In this document: positions 21,791 to 33,889 of the stretch, piece after piece
Numbering within the stretch: the stretch's first letter is position 1
Layout of the letters: each line of letters starts with the position of its first letter
The notes under the pieces: model-generated
Database searches by the model: none
What the model saw: only the letters and a program-made list of their open reading frames with translations
What the model was told of the DNA's origin: nothing
Position numbers and translations under genes: made by a program
Source of the DNA: Mytilinidion resinicola
Lineage: Eukaryota > Ascomycota > Dothideomycetes > Mytilinidiales > Mytilinidiaceae
Direction: 5' to 3'
DNA length: 64,000 nucleotides
Assembly (NCBI RefSeq): GCF_010093595.1
Contig: NW_022985454.1
Location: 124,001-188,000, forward strand

Positions 21791-23218
21791 GGGCAGGGGG
21801 CCTCCGGGCCACTGAGCACCCGAGAGAGATTGGTGGCGTTGAGCTTGGTGTTGAGCACAAGCTGCAACTCGACTCACCCCCCAGCGCCGAGCCCCTAGTT
21901 GAGGAGCTGTTCTATAGTGGTTATATACGAGTTATCTTTTGGTGTTTTAATATAATAAAGGTGGCCTAATAGTTAGATCCACAGGGTGTAAGGGGTCGGA
22001 AAGAGGCCGTTAACAAGTATGCATTTGACTCTATATACAGAGAGGCAAAGATGCCAAAACAAAGGGGGGCCCGGGGCCCAGCGTGTTTATGTAGGGGCTT
22101 CTGCTTAGCACATGCTTGTGCGAAGCAGAGCCTCTAGCTCCGGAGGCCTTTCCGTGTGTTGATGTGACTCTGGGGCTCTCGGAAAGCTTCCGTTTGTAGA
22201 GCTCGCTTACAGGGAGCGTTCTATATTTTAAGATTTACCCAGCGCAAAGAAGCACAGTATAGCTAATAACCCGGTTTAGCTATCACTATTAAGCGTGAGA
22301 CAGATAACAGCGTCAAGGTCAGTGTAGAAATGGAGGCTCTGGAGAGACTAAGTCGATTAGGAGGAACGCTATAATTTGCATAAAGACCTATCCGCCGATC
22401 CCAATCCAAGGATAGAATAAGCCCTGTGATATTCACCTGGTAGCTACAAGAATGCAACCCGTGAGTAGCTGCGAATAGAGCAGGCAAGAAGCGCAAGAGG
22501 TAGATTGCGGGCTTAAACGCGGAGCGACTTTGCTGAACTGCGCTATGGGCGATTAGCGAAGTAGAGTTTAAGGAAGGGCGCTGAGCCGATAAAGTGGCCA
22601 TTCTCAGGCGTTGCCCGACGGGAAGTTCCCCGTTGCGGCGAAGGAGCGTCACGTGCAATTATCGCGCGCAAGGCCCCTTCTTTCGCAACATGTCAATTTC
22701 TACCTATCAAGCCATCCTAATCCGCATTGTTGTTCATCTTGCACTCATCCAGCTCAGAAAATGAAGTTAGAGTGCCATAACTGATGAGGCCGGAAGAAAA
22801 ATCTGGGTTCGGTTCTGGAGGAAGAAGTCATTTAATATGCGGCGCTTTGATCATGACCGTTGAGCTTCTGTAAAGGGGAGACATGCCGAAGATATATTTA
22901 TCAGTGCAGTTGTGATGCAAAATCGAGGATATGAACTGTATGCAATGGAAACGGGATAGTGGTCGAGAATGGAGAAGGCATGCAATATCGGGAGGGGTGG
23001 AGTAATAGAATTGCGCTAGATCGCAACGGGTGTAGGACCTTGGCGTGTAGTATTTCCGTTCCGCGCCTGAGATGCCCTCCACAACCTCCCAGATCATCTC
23101 CATCACTCACATCCATATTCTCATCACTGTGAATTTGCCTTTTCATTGACCTGGAAGTAGTGAAATCTGAGTTATTAATTCTACGGAAAGGTAAACAAAA
23201 ACCAGCCTTGCCATTTTG
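21791..23218. other. Repeat-flank and intergenic sequence
   Basis: No supported gene. A 14-bp imperfect hairpin lies at 22099-22130 (TTCTGCTTAGCACA against TGTGCGAAGCAGAG, loop of four). A 131-codon minus-strand frame (22263-22658) has no recognisable domain. From about 22700 onward the sequence is ordinary intergenic DNA and the 3' flank of the FAD oxidase gene. Confidence 0.45.
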
Positions 23219-25001
23219 CTACTTGTAGCAGAGTCTTCCTGCGTCGTCTGATCTGAACTTTTCGCTGCCAATCCCGGTTTGTGCATATAGAACATCAGCC
23301 GGATCCCATACGCTCTTGATCTTCTCTAATCTTTCAAAGTTAGCGCCATAGAATGCCTCCTTCCAATCTTTTTGGTTTGGATCCCCTTCGTTCAAATATG
23401 TTGCCGAGCTGAATGCTGACAGCAAAGGAAGGACTGCATCCTGCATAGCTCTCTCTTTGCCTAAATTCTCGTCCCAAGTCGAAGTCCAGTTCCACAGGCC
23501 GACGATCATTTGGTGTACAACCGTGTCTCTCCAGGCGGGTAGCACTGAGTTGGAAGGTGCGGCGGATGGAACGTGAGGTATCTGAAACGCATTGCCGACG
23601 ATCCAAAGCGAGCCGTTTTCCAGAGCAGCAATCTGGCGGTGCGCCTCGATTAACTCCGATGTCTGGTTTGTCAAAGTCGACTGCGGAATTAACCTCGATG
23701 TCTGGACCTCGGATTGGGGGTACGAGTCGGCACCATAAGGAAGCGGACCGAAGAATGTCACGTACATGTCGTAGTAACTCGGAAAACTTGTCACGTCCAA
23801 TGTATAAGGTATTTCCAATTGCTCCAGCTTTGAAATATACGGCGAGACGAGGTTTGTCACGTACTCTTTCGTTTTATCGGGCGCAGTCAAAGGCCGCAGC
23901 GAGAATGAGCCACCAACAATGACGTAACCGGCCGAGACATCATCCTCCAGTACCTGTGGCAATAATTGGTGGAAATCTTCAACCGCGGACCAAAAGATAT
24001 CTTCGCTTGGAGAGGAGCTGATGTTGAATGACAGGCTAGCAGCAGACATGACGCCTTCGGGAAACGCCTTCACAGTCATGCTAACGACTACTGCAAACAC
24101 GCCAGCCCCTCCTCCACTCAAAGCCCAGTAGAGATCGGCATTCGATGACGGGGTGGCGATGATATGCTCTCCATTCGCAGTGACTACCTCCCATTCAAGG
24201 ACGTTATCAGCGCTAAGCCCATATTTGGAGCTCAAGATAGAGTGGCCTCCGCCGGTGGTATAGCCTCCGGCAGAAGCGACCGTCGGACAAGTTCCACCCA
24301 AGACTCTCAGGCCTTCTTTTGAAGATGCTTCGAGAGCCTCGTACACCATCACCCCAGCACCGAGTCGGGCGGCAGGGCCACTATAGTTCAAGAAAGCGTT
24401 TGCTCCAGAGTAGGTTTTGGTAATAGAGATTTCTTTGAGCGAGTGGACCCAAATAGACAAAGATCCCGAACCGCTACTCTTCCCGAGCAGATCGTGGCCT
24501 GTGTTTTTAACTATAACGCGAATGTTGTTAAGGTGCGCAAACTTCAACGTCTCTGCGATGTGATCTGGCGATGACACGTTAACCGCGTAAATGGGTTCAT
24601 TTCCAAGTTGACATTTTGACAGTGCGCTGGTGAAGGGGTCGCAACTCTGGTTCTGCGCGAGAGGGCTGACGAAAGAAGAAGGCGATGAAGCGCTTCGTGC
24701 TGCATCAGCTCTAACATTCGGCAAAAACAGGAGAAACGACATACTGGGTTTGAATGTATGGCCAACCTTTTTTCAAGGCGTCGCAGGCAGTCTGGTTGTA
24801 CTGCGGATCGTGGCATACATGCGCTAGTGGGACAGTCGCTATCAGTCTACCACTGAGTGTGTCATTCAGACGATCCCAGTCTGCTGTGGATGGCCAGCAG
24901 GGGTCTTGAGGTATGCATCGACATTGCGGTGAGGTGGAAGGCTTCATCTGGGCGAACGCGGCCAAGATGAATAAGAAAGCTAATGTTGCGCGAAAAGCCA
25001 T
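23219..25001 (-). CDS. Secreted FAD-linked oxidase, BBE-like
   Basis: Exons 25001-24745 and 24692-23219 give 576 aa. The intron (24693-24744, GTATGT...AAG) is placed so that YIQT runs into ASSPSSF in frame, as in relatives. The start gives a clear signal peptide (MAFRATLAFLFILAAFA), so the enzyme probably works in the secretory path, vesicles or outside. An FAD_binding_4 domain (about residues 115-290) carries His152 in KNTGHDLLGKS and Cys221 in GGTCPTVASAGG, the pair that binds flavin at two points in berberine-bridge-type oxidases. The BBE tail has YLNEGDPNQKDWKEAFYG. It is divergent from the polyketide synthase over a 337-bp shared promoter, so co-regulation is likely. Solanapyrone synthase is one known enzyme of this kind. 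The actual reaction is unknown. Confidence 0.9.
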
Positions 25002-25338
25002 CGTTGCGTGGGATTAGAGGAAAACAGAAGGATTGGAATAATCAAGCCACAGTGGTTGAGGTACCCGGGTGCAGATCGGACAGTAAGGTTTTCCGTAAGA
25101 ATCGCTGGGATTATGGTCGCTAAACCATGCAGGCAGCGGATGCCGTAAGAATCGGTCAAGTCCGCGCGGGCATGCCCGTTTCTTACGTGAAGCCTCCGAA
25201 CACTACGCCCGGTGGCCATGTCTCCAAATTTGCTGCGGGCGGAATTTAGCCGCCGTCTTTGAGTTTCATCACGAGTCCAACCAAATCAAATTGCGGCGTG
25301 TTCAAGGCCAGCTCTCTGCACAGCATCTCTATTTCACC
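25002..25338. promoter_or_regulatory. Bidirectional promoter of FAD oxidase and PKS, with repeated CCGTAAGAATCG
   Basis: The 337 bp between two divergent starts contain CCGTAAGAATCG at 25093-25104 and again at 25143-25154, exactly 50 bp apart. TTCTTACG, the inverted core, is at 25180-25187. A 12-bp perfect palindrome CGGGCATGCCCG is at 25167-25178. These are candidate sites for the cluster's own bANK regulator or another pathway factor. That they act as binding sites is inference. Confidence 0.6.
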
Positions 25339-28300
25339 ATGCCGCCCGTGAGATACGAGCAAGAGCCAATAGCCATCGTCGGTCTGGCATGCCGGCTCCC
25401 AGGCTCATGCAACAGCCCCAATGCGTTATGGGACTTCCTCATGCGCGGGGAAATCGCCCCTCGAACTCCACCTGGCAGCCGCTTTGAATTTTCCACGCAT
25501 CATGACGGTTCCAAAAAGCCGCATACGATGATCAGCCCGGGGGGCATGTTCATTGATGCAGATCCACGAGACATCGACGTATCCTTTTTCAGATTAACCA
25601 AATCCGAGGCCACGGCTATGGATCCCCAGCAACGCCAACTCCTCGAAGTAGTCTACGAAGGCCTGGAAAATGCTGGTGTTACCTTGGACGCAATCAACGG
25701 GCAGCCCATTGGATGTTTTGTAGGCTCATATGCATGCGACTATGCCGATATGCAGGCCCGTAATCCGGAAGAGCGAGCGAACATGACCACACTTGGTACA
25801 GGGCGTGCTATGCTAAGCAATCGACTAAGCCACTTCCTCAACATCAAAGGGCCAAGCATGACTATCGATACTGCTTGCTCTGGGAGCTTGTTCGGACTCG
25901 ATGTTGCGAACAGATACCTACAAACCGGAGAGATTAGCGGTGCGATTGTCGCGGGGTCTAATATCTATCTTAGCCCTGAGCATGTCATGGATAACTTGAG
26001 CGCCAGTGGGACTTCCTCCCTCTCCGGTTTATGCCATACGTTTGATGAGAAAGCAGACGGTTATATCAAGGCAGAAGCCGTGAACATGGTGTTTTTGAAG
26101 AGATTAGACGACGCTATACGAGACGGCGACCCCGTCCGAGCTATTCTCAGAGGTTCTGCTACCGGCAGTGATGGATGGACTGCGGGCATCGCGAGTCCTA
26201 ATTCCGCCGCACAAGCAGCTACGATTCGCCAAGCATATGCAAATGCAGGCATTACGAATCTAGCCGCTACCAACTATATCGAGTGCCACGGCACTGGTAC
26301 CAAGGCGGGAGACGTAATCGAGGTGAACGGCATTTCTTCGGTCTTTACGGAAGCCATTTTTGACGACACGCCATTGCGGATAGGATCCCTGAAGAGCAAC
26401 ATCGGCCACTCTGAGCCGGCTGCAGGCATATCGGGCCTGCTCAAGGTCGTACTCGCTCTGGAACATGGCGTCATCCCCGGCAACCCAACCTTTGTGACGC
26501 CAAATTCCAACATAGACTTCAAACGCGTCAAGCTCTGGACTTCTAGGACCGCGAGCCGATGGGAAGAGCCGCCTTCCCTTCGCCGAGCATCGATAAACTC
26601 TTTCGGATACGGTGGAGCAAACGCGCATGCTGTTGTTGATTCCGCTCAAGGAAAGAGCAGCCATATCTCCTCCTATCCTGACGATGAAGACCTATTCGCT
26701 GACGAGCCCACGATCGATCGTCCCTACGTGCTATCATTGTCTGGTAACGATACACAAGCTCTTCAGGATAACATCGAAGCGCTGCAGCGGCATATCGCTA
26801 ATCCGGCTGTTCGAATCTCAATGCGAGATCTCGCATACACATTATCTGAAAAACGAACACATCACTTCCACCGAGGCTACCTGGTCGCTGATGGCTCGGA
26901 TATCTCCCAAGACCAACCAACACTGGGCAAATCAACATCTGCTCCCCGAATTGGCCTTGTCTTTACAGGACAAGGCGCGCAGTGGCCTCAGATGGGAAGA
27001 GATTTGGTTGCGAACTTCCCGCAGGCAAAGGCTCACATACTACATCTTTCTTCGGTCCTGACTGGCCTACCAGATAGCCCGAAATGGTCGCTCATCGAGG
27101 AACTTACACTACCACGTACCAGGGAGCAGTACATGAACCCAGAACTGTCCCAAACGCTCGTCACAGCTCTTCAACTGGCACTACTTGCGGTACTCGCGGA
27201 CTGCGGACTCGGATATCAAACGGTGGTTGGGCATTCCTCTGGAGAGATTGCTGCGGCCGTTGCGGCTGGATGCTTAACGCCGGAACTGGCCATCAAAATT
27301 GCATTCTACCGCGGAAAGGCGACCTCCAGCGCAACTTACAAGAGTCCAGTTGGTATGATGGCCGTAGGTTTGAGCGAGAAAGAGGCTCGAGCATGCCTCG
27401 GAACGACGGCCAATGTTCAAATTGCATGCGTAAACAGCCCGAAGAGCATCACCCTAGCAGGCGATCGCGCAGAGCTAGTCGAACTAGAAACGCGAATAAA
27501 AAGTCAAGGACACTTTGCGAGGTTACTCTTAGTCGACGCGGCGTATCACTCAGAGTACATGGCAGACGTCGCTTCGAACTACCGCAGCCATCTAGAGCAC
27601 AACTGCGACTGGAAGGTCGACTCAGTCGCAGAAGCCAATATGTATTCCACCGTCACTGGCTCCATCAACCCAGACGTTTGCAATGCTTCGTATTGGGAGG
27701 CGAATATGAGGTCTCCAGTACTTTTTGATTATGCTGTCCAACGTATTCTCCAAGCCAACGATGCTCCCGAAATGTTGATTGAGATTGGTCCAAGTAACGC
27801 GCTTTCGGGCCCGATCAATCAGATAAAACAACATCTAAATTCGAATATTCCCTATATGCCCGCATGGAAGAGGGGTCCTGATGCACTACGCGCCTTCTGC
27901 GATCTAGCCGGTCAATTATTCATCAGAGGCAACGCTATCAATCTGGCACGATTCAATCAAGACTTCAACGAAAGCCCTCTAGCCGTGATTGTAGACCTGC
28001 CAAACTATCGCTGGAACCATTCGGTCAAGTACTGGCATGAAGGGAATTCAAGCAAGGAATGGCGCTATCGAAAGTACCCACACCATGATATTCTCGGCAC
28101 GAAGATTCTTGGGACCCCATGGCAACATCCAATCTGGTCGAAGCTCCTTCGGGTGCAAGACTTGGCGTGGATTCCAGACCATAAGCTTGGCGAGAGCATC
28201 GTGTTTCCGGGTGCTGGATATATCGCAATGGCAATCGAAGCGGCTTTCCAGACAGAAAAGGCCACACAGCGAATCCCCAAAGATGTCAGAATCAACCAAA

Positions 28301-31300
28301 TGACATATATTCTTCGAGACACTCGCTTCTTGAGAGCTATGTTACTAGAAGACGGTACGGAGACGCGCGTTATTACCACTCTCACATCGCGCTCGACAAG
28401 CGCAAAGCAGATATGGTATGATTTCAAGATCTCGACCCAGATGGTCGACCTCGTGACCGACCATTGCCAGGGACTTATTCAAGTTCAGGAAGCTATCGCT
28501 GCCAAGGCCGGCGAGAAAGACATGCTTCCCCTTGAGTTTCCCGAACCCGGTTCTGTCTGGTACAAGACAATGCGCAACATTGGATACAGCTTTGGTCCAA
28601 GTTTCCAGAGACAGCTTCAAGTCGAGTCAGTGGCTGGTTCGCATCGCAGTCGTTCCTTGCTGTCTTTTGAAGCGTCCCAGTCATCGAGTAAAGAGTCAGC
28701 ATATGCACTTCACCCAACCAGTATCGACGTCTGCTTTCAGTCTGTGGCGGCTTCGATTTGGAAAGGCTCGAGATCATCGGTAGACATTCGTCTTGTCCCG
28801 AGCTCCATTAGTGAGTTGATTATAGCAGCGCAATCCACGCCTCTTACTCTCGCTATGTCGATAGCTACGTCGCGATTCGCCGGAGTTGGGAGAGTCGATG
28901 ATCCAAAGACCTACGCGTCGGATGTGTCTGCGTATGATCATGCGACGCATCAGGAGTTAGTCCGTCTGACGGGCCTAAAATATCGGAGCCTGGAAATGGA
29001 CAAGACGGCCAGCGATAATCACGTCTATAATCGTAGTATATGGAGGCCCGATGTCACAAAGCTCACAGAAACCCAATGGCGTCAGCTGCTTGAGTGTGAA
29101 GAGAAGACCGCGGGCACCAAGACAACTTCGACCGCCGCCTTAAATGAGGTTCTCGACCTCATGGCATTCAAAAAGCCGGATATGCGTGTTCTCGAGGTGA
29201 ACTTTGACGGCGTTCAACCTTGCAGTGTGTGGATCGATGGCTGCAACACGGAATCTTTCGATAGAACTACATGTTGCTATACGACCCTTGTGGTTCCCTC
29301 ACACTCGGCATTGAGCGAGGTTACGCGGACCTACGGGCATCTGAAAAATCTCACAATGCAGCGGGCGCCGGACGTGGCGAAAGTCGAAAACCCCGAGCCT
29401 TTTGACGTTGTAATAGTCAAAGTACCCACGCTTGCGGTAGTAGAGCCTCAATGGATTGTCAAAGCACGTCAATTCCTATTAGAATCAGGATACCTTGTAG
29501 TCGTTGAAGATACAAATCAAAGCGCCAGACCTCATCCAACACAAACTGAAGCCACGCAGTCGTTCATCGAGTCATTACAGGAAGCCAGGTTTGACAATGC
29601 TATTCATCTCCCATACGCATCGTGCTACCTTGGATCGTCTCGCCCGCAAGCATGCACGCTCAAAGCCGACACTAACAAAATCGGGATCCTTCATTTCAAC
29701 TCTAGCGAGAACGAAACTGCAGAGATTAGCTGCGCGTTATCGTCACGAGGTTGGGACATCACCCACTACCATCTGCCCCTGGCAGGTATTGAGCCTGGTA
29801 GCACGGTGATGGTTCTGGACGAATTGTGGAGTCCTGTCTTGACCAATGTCTCCCAACAAGCCTGGTCGGCCCTGAAGACAGTACTGTCCAGCAAATGCCG
29901 GGTCCTATGGACAACGCTGAGATCAGTCATGGACGTCGCGCACCCCGACCGCAGCCTCATATACGGATTGGCCCGATCCATCTGCAGCGAAGACCCAACC
30001 GCCATGATCATGACACTGGACGTAGCCTCGCCACGCGGCGACGCCACAGTGGGAGCGATCAGCCAGGCCATCCAAGCCGTGCAGACCGCCACCACCACAA
30101 CCGGGACGGACTGCGAGTTCATCGAACGCGGCGGGATGGTGTATATCGGACGAATCATCCCAGACGCCCCGCTCAACCGCCAACAGCGCGCCAACGCCGC
30201 CGGCGCAGAATCGCTGCCCCTCCAGCTCTTCCAGCAGCAGCATCGCGTCCGGCTGCAGAGCTACCGGCCTGGCGCGCTCGATTCGCTCGTCTATGCAGAA
30301 GTGCCTGACGACGATGCCATCCCGGCCACGCAAATCGACGTTGAGATCCACGCTGTCTCGTTGAACTTCAAGGACATCGCCATCAGCATGGGCTACATAC
30401 CCGGCAACGAATACCTGCTCGGACTGGACGGTGCCGGGGTAATCCGCCAGGCTCCGCCGAATTGTACGCAGTACCGGGTCGGCCAGCGCGTCTTGGCGAG
30501 CACGAAAGGCAGTCTTGCGAATCGCGTGCGCTGCGATATCGACGGCGAGGTGTTCCCGATTCCGGACGGGGTGTCGTTCGAAGTGGCGTCGACGTTGAAC
30601 ACAGTGTACTCGACTGCGTTCTATGCGTTGGTTGATGTGGCACACGTGAAGGCAGAAATGTCGGTCCTGATTCATTCGGCAGCTGGTGGGCTGGGTTTGG
30701 CTGCTGTGCAGATTTGCAAGCACCTTGGGGCGACTATCTTTGCTACTGTTGGCGCGGATGCGAAGAGGAAGCATTTGGTCGAGAAGTATGCGATTCCTGA
30801 CGAGCACATATTTTCGTCTCGATCTGCAGACTTTGCTGTGCGCTTGAAAGATGTCACGGCGGGCAAAGGTGTAGATGTTGTGCTGAATTCGTTGACGGGT
30901 GAGCTTCTACACGCAAGCTGGGGCTGCATTGCGACAGCAGGCACATTTATAGAGTTGGGTAAAAGGGATATCTTAGATGGGGAGTGTTTGAGTATGGCGC
31001 CGTTCAATCGGAATGCGAGATTTTGCGGCGTGGACATGTCTCACGATTCTATCACGCCGGCGTTGAAATTCAGGCAAGTCACATGGTATATGATTGCATT
31101 CTATTACGTTTCTGACTCGTTTTCAGACTTCTCAAAGACGTTTTTGGCTTGCTGAAAGAAGGCCATATTCAGCCTGAAATCAGCAAGGTCTACGGTTTCG
31201 CAGACGCGCAGGCTGCGTTCCGCCATTTGGGCACTGGGGAATCCATTGGCAAAATCGTCATCTCGAGAACGCACGACCAGCAAGGCCCAATTGTTCCGGT

Positions 31301-32565
31301 AAGCAACTCGTCTTAAATTTCAATTCATCTGTTGACCACTAGGCAGATCCGGGCAGCGGCACCTCGTCTCTCACTTCGCCTCGATGCCTCCTATCTCATT
31401 GTGGGGGGTTTGAAAGGTCTTTGTGGGAGCTTGGCAGTATATCTCGCCCAAGAAGGGACCAAAACACTCGTAATACTGTCACGCTCGGGATACGATGATG
31501 AAAAATCACGATCCATCATATCCAAGATTACATCGCTGGGCTGTCGCGTAGATCTGGTAAAGGGTGATGTCACTAGTGAAGCAGACGTAGAGCGAGCCTT
31601 TACAGAAGCCTCAGCGCCAATCTTCGGAGTTGTGCAGGGAGCAATGGTCCTTCGAGTAAGTGTTCAGCTAATCTCTCTATGAAGCTAAACTAACGGTCTC
31701 GCAGGATAAACTCTATAGCTCAATGACCCACACCGAATTCCACGCCGCCATCGCGCCAAAAGTCCAAGGCACATGGAACCTGCACCGCGTCGCGCTGCGC
31801 CTGGGTAACACACTAGATTTCTTCACGCTGCTCTCCAGCCTATGCGGCATCGTCGGCCAAAAAGGCCAAAGCAACTACGCGGCCGCCAACGCCTTCCTCG
31901 ACAGCTTCGCGCACCACCGCCGCGCCCTGAACCTGGCCGCGTGCGCCGTCGACCTCGGTCTCATCGAAGACGTGGGCTACGTCGACGGCAAAGCGGCGCT
32001 GGACAAGCGCCTGCGCAGCCAGGGCTGGCACGCCATCAACGAGACGCTGCTGGCGCAGATCCTGTACTTCTCCATCCTCCAGCAGAAGCGCCCGGCGCTC
32101 AACCCTTCTAGCTCGTCGCATCTGATCGCGGGAATGCCGGTGCCGTTGCCGGAGCAGTCGCCTGCGCAGCGCGATCCGCGGTTTAGCGCTCTGCGGCATG
32201 CGAGCGGGTTGGGGGCGCAGCGGGGTTCTTCGAGCGGCGGGGAGGCACAGTCGGCCGTTCAGATCCTGCGTGAGGCGTGGAAAGCGCAGGATGGGGATGG
32301 GGATCAGCCTGAGCTTCTGAGTACTCTGATTGTGTTGGCGAACAAGCAATTCATGAAGAGTCTCGGGATGGCGGAGGAGATGGACCCCGTGCGGCCGATT
32401 GCCAGCTACGGCATCGACTCGCTAGTCGCCGTCGAGTTCAAGAACTGGACGTCGGTGGATTTAGGGGTGGAGGTCGCGACATTGGATATCATGGGTGCGA
32501 AAACGCTGGCGTCTTTGTGCCAGGTCATTTTGAAGCGGGGGTTCCAAAGCCGTGGGCAGAAGTAA
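25339..32565 (+). CDS. Highly reducing polyketide synthase, KS-AT-DH-(psiMT)-ER-KR-ACP
   Basis: Exons 25339-31073, 31127-31298, 31347-31655 and 31705-32565 give 2358 aa. The start at 25339 has a caccATG context and begins just before the KS; an earlier in-frame ATG at 25291 is less likely. KS: Cys180 (DTACSGS), His317 (ECHGTGT), His357 (NIGHSE). AT: Ser633 (GHSSGE). DH: His948 (DHKLGESIVFP) and Asp1130 (SIDVCFQ). The next 400 residues keep only VLEVNFDG where a methyltransferase has its glycine-rich SAM loop, so methylation is probably lost. ER has SAAGGLGLAAVQ near 1780. KR has GGLKGLCGS at 1989 and Ser2116/Tyr2130 (SNYAAAN). ACP Ser2311 is in GIDSLVAVEF. There is no thioesterase or reductase end. 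Intron 1 is GC-AG (GCAAGT). A fully reduced, unmethylated chain is expected. Confidence 0.95.
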
Positions 32566-32617
32566 GGTACTTAAGATGATAAGATGGTAGTTGTATTGTA
32601 CAGTACACTAGCTAGAA

Positions 32618-33595
32618 TTACATGAACGGCTTCACTTTCTCCTCGCACCACTCCCAGAACTGCGCCGCCTTCCCCTCGCCGATCGCCTTGTACACATCCT
32701 CCCGCGAATTAGGCTTGATGACGCCAAACGGCCAGATGTAGCACCCATTCTGCGCCGCCGTGATCCTGTCCGAGAAGCCCGCAAACATCATCGTGTAGGC
32801 GCCGTATTTGGCGTCGTAGAGCACGAATTTCCGCAAGAAAAGCACGAACAGCCAGTGTTCGCCTGCATAGATGGCCGTGTACAAGTTCCCTGGATTCTGG
32901 CACACGCTGATAATGTCCTCCCCGCCCCACCTCGCCGCGGCTTCATGCGCAAGGAAGAGGTTCCCGCACTTCGACGCCGCGTAATCCACATACTGCGTGA
33001 CGGTCTTGCCGCCATTGAGGCGCGGAAAGTCGATCCCGCCCGGCGGCGCGTTCATCTCGATCTGGACAGACCCGGTCCAGACGACGCGCGACGCGCGGCC
33101 GGCGCTCTTTGCGCCAGCGCGCAGAAACGGCAGAAGTAAGCTGGTGAATAGAAATGGTCCGACTGCGTTGGCGCCCATGTGCGCTTCAAGGCCCTGTGGC
33201 GTCGACGACCCCGGCACGCAGCCCATGGCGGCGTTGTTCCATATCACGTGCAGCGTCTTCTCCTGGGCTGCGAAGGCCTCGACGGCTGGCTTGACGGTGC
33301 GCAGATCGCTGAAGTCGAGTCCATGGAGCGATTTGAGAGTTCCCTTGGTGTTTGTGGCGGGTGCGGTGGCCTCGATCTCGGCAATGGCCTTGGCGATACG
33401 TTCCTCGGACCGGCCGGCGAGGTAGATGGTCGCGCCGGTGGGGTAGAGGAATTTGGCGAGCTCTTTCCCGATGCCCGAATTGGCGCCCGTTACGATGAAG
33501 ACTTTGCCCGCTTGGCTGCCGGGCGCGAGGTCCGCCTCGGTGAAGGTGGGTGGCGCGGATGGGAAGAATTGCTGCCAGATTGTTTTGAGTGACAT
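32618..33595 (-). CDS. Short-chain dehydrogenase/reductase
   Basis: A single-exon 325-aa classical/extended SDR. The cofactor loop TGANSGIG is at residues 36-43, NNAA near 120-123, Ser176 in VVWTGS and Tyr205/Lys209 in YAASK form the active site. The N-terminus MSLKTIWQQFFP and the C-terminal half (EHWLFVLFLRKFVLYD) resemble retinol-dehydrogenase-like fungal SDRs in secondary-metabolite clusters. The ATG at 33595 is chosen because the longer in-frame start would add a composition unlike the family. Its stop lies only 52 bp from the PKS stop, and it is divergent from the hydrolase. A role as a tailoring carbonyl reductase or alcohol dehydrogenase is inferred from position. Base use is markedly GC-rich compared with the PKS 5' part. 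Confidence 0.92.
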   Translation of the reverse strand: MSLKTIWQQFFPSAPPTFTEADLAPGSQAGKVFIVTGANSGIGKELAKFLYPTGATIYLAGRSEERIAKAIAEIEATAPATNTKGTLKSLHGLDFSDLRTVKPAVEAFAAQEKTLHVIWNNAAMGCVPGSSTPQGLEAHMGANAVGPFLFTSLLLPFLRAGAKSAGRASRVVWTGSVQIEMNAPPGGIDFPRLNGGKTVTQYVDYAASKCGNLFLAHEAAARWGGEDIISVCQNPGNLYTAIYAGEHWLFVLFLRKFVLYDAKYGAYTMMFAGFSDRITAAQNGCYIWPFGVIKPNSREDVYKAIGEGKAAQFWEWCEEKVKPFM

Positions 33596-33889
33596 TATGG
33601 CGGTGGTGTAGAGGTGGAGGGTGGCTTTGGCTGCAGGGAAGTTTCGCGGTAAGCTAACGCGAGATCGCTTATGTGAGGCGCTAGCTCCCGCAGGCACGTG
33701 ACTGAGTGAGGTAATGCGATGTGACGATGCGATGCATGGTAAGCGACTGCATGCCGTAAGCTTTACTTCACCTGCAGGGTCGCACACCTACACCTTCCTC
33801 GTCATCCCTGGCTTACGGTCCACCGCCAACGTGCTGACGCCCCAAGCTGTGGCAATTGCGTTGTGGAAGAAGCTCGCTCGTTCTACACC
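33596..33889. promoter_or_regulatory. Bidirectional promoter of SDR and hydrolase
   Basis: A 294-bp divergent interval. It carries CCGTAAG at 33754-33760 (the core of the repeated element in the oxidase/PKS promoter), a CACGTG near 33695, and GATGCGATG-type repeats at 33714-33737. One 7-base match could be chance; it gains weight from the three copies in the other cluster promoter. Confidence 0.45.

Noticed and set aside
22099..22137. Hairpin followed by CTAG, as at a Helitron 3' end
   Set aside because: The stem is imperfect and the base after CTAG is C instead of the expected T. No Helitron coding region or 5' TC end was found.
22263..22658. 131-codon minus-strand frame
   Set aside because: No domain seen and it lies in repeat-flank DNA; could be chance or repeat debris.
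25291..25338. Upstream in-frame ATG of the PKS
   Set aside because: It would add 16 residues without family similarity; the ATG at 25339 has a better context and sits at the normal distance from the KS.
29923..30807. 294-codon minus-strand frame
   Set aside because: Antisense shadow of the GC-rich part of the polyketide synthase gene.
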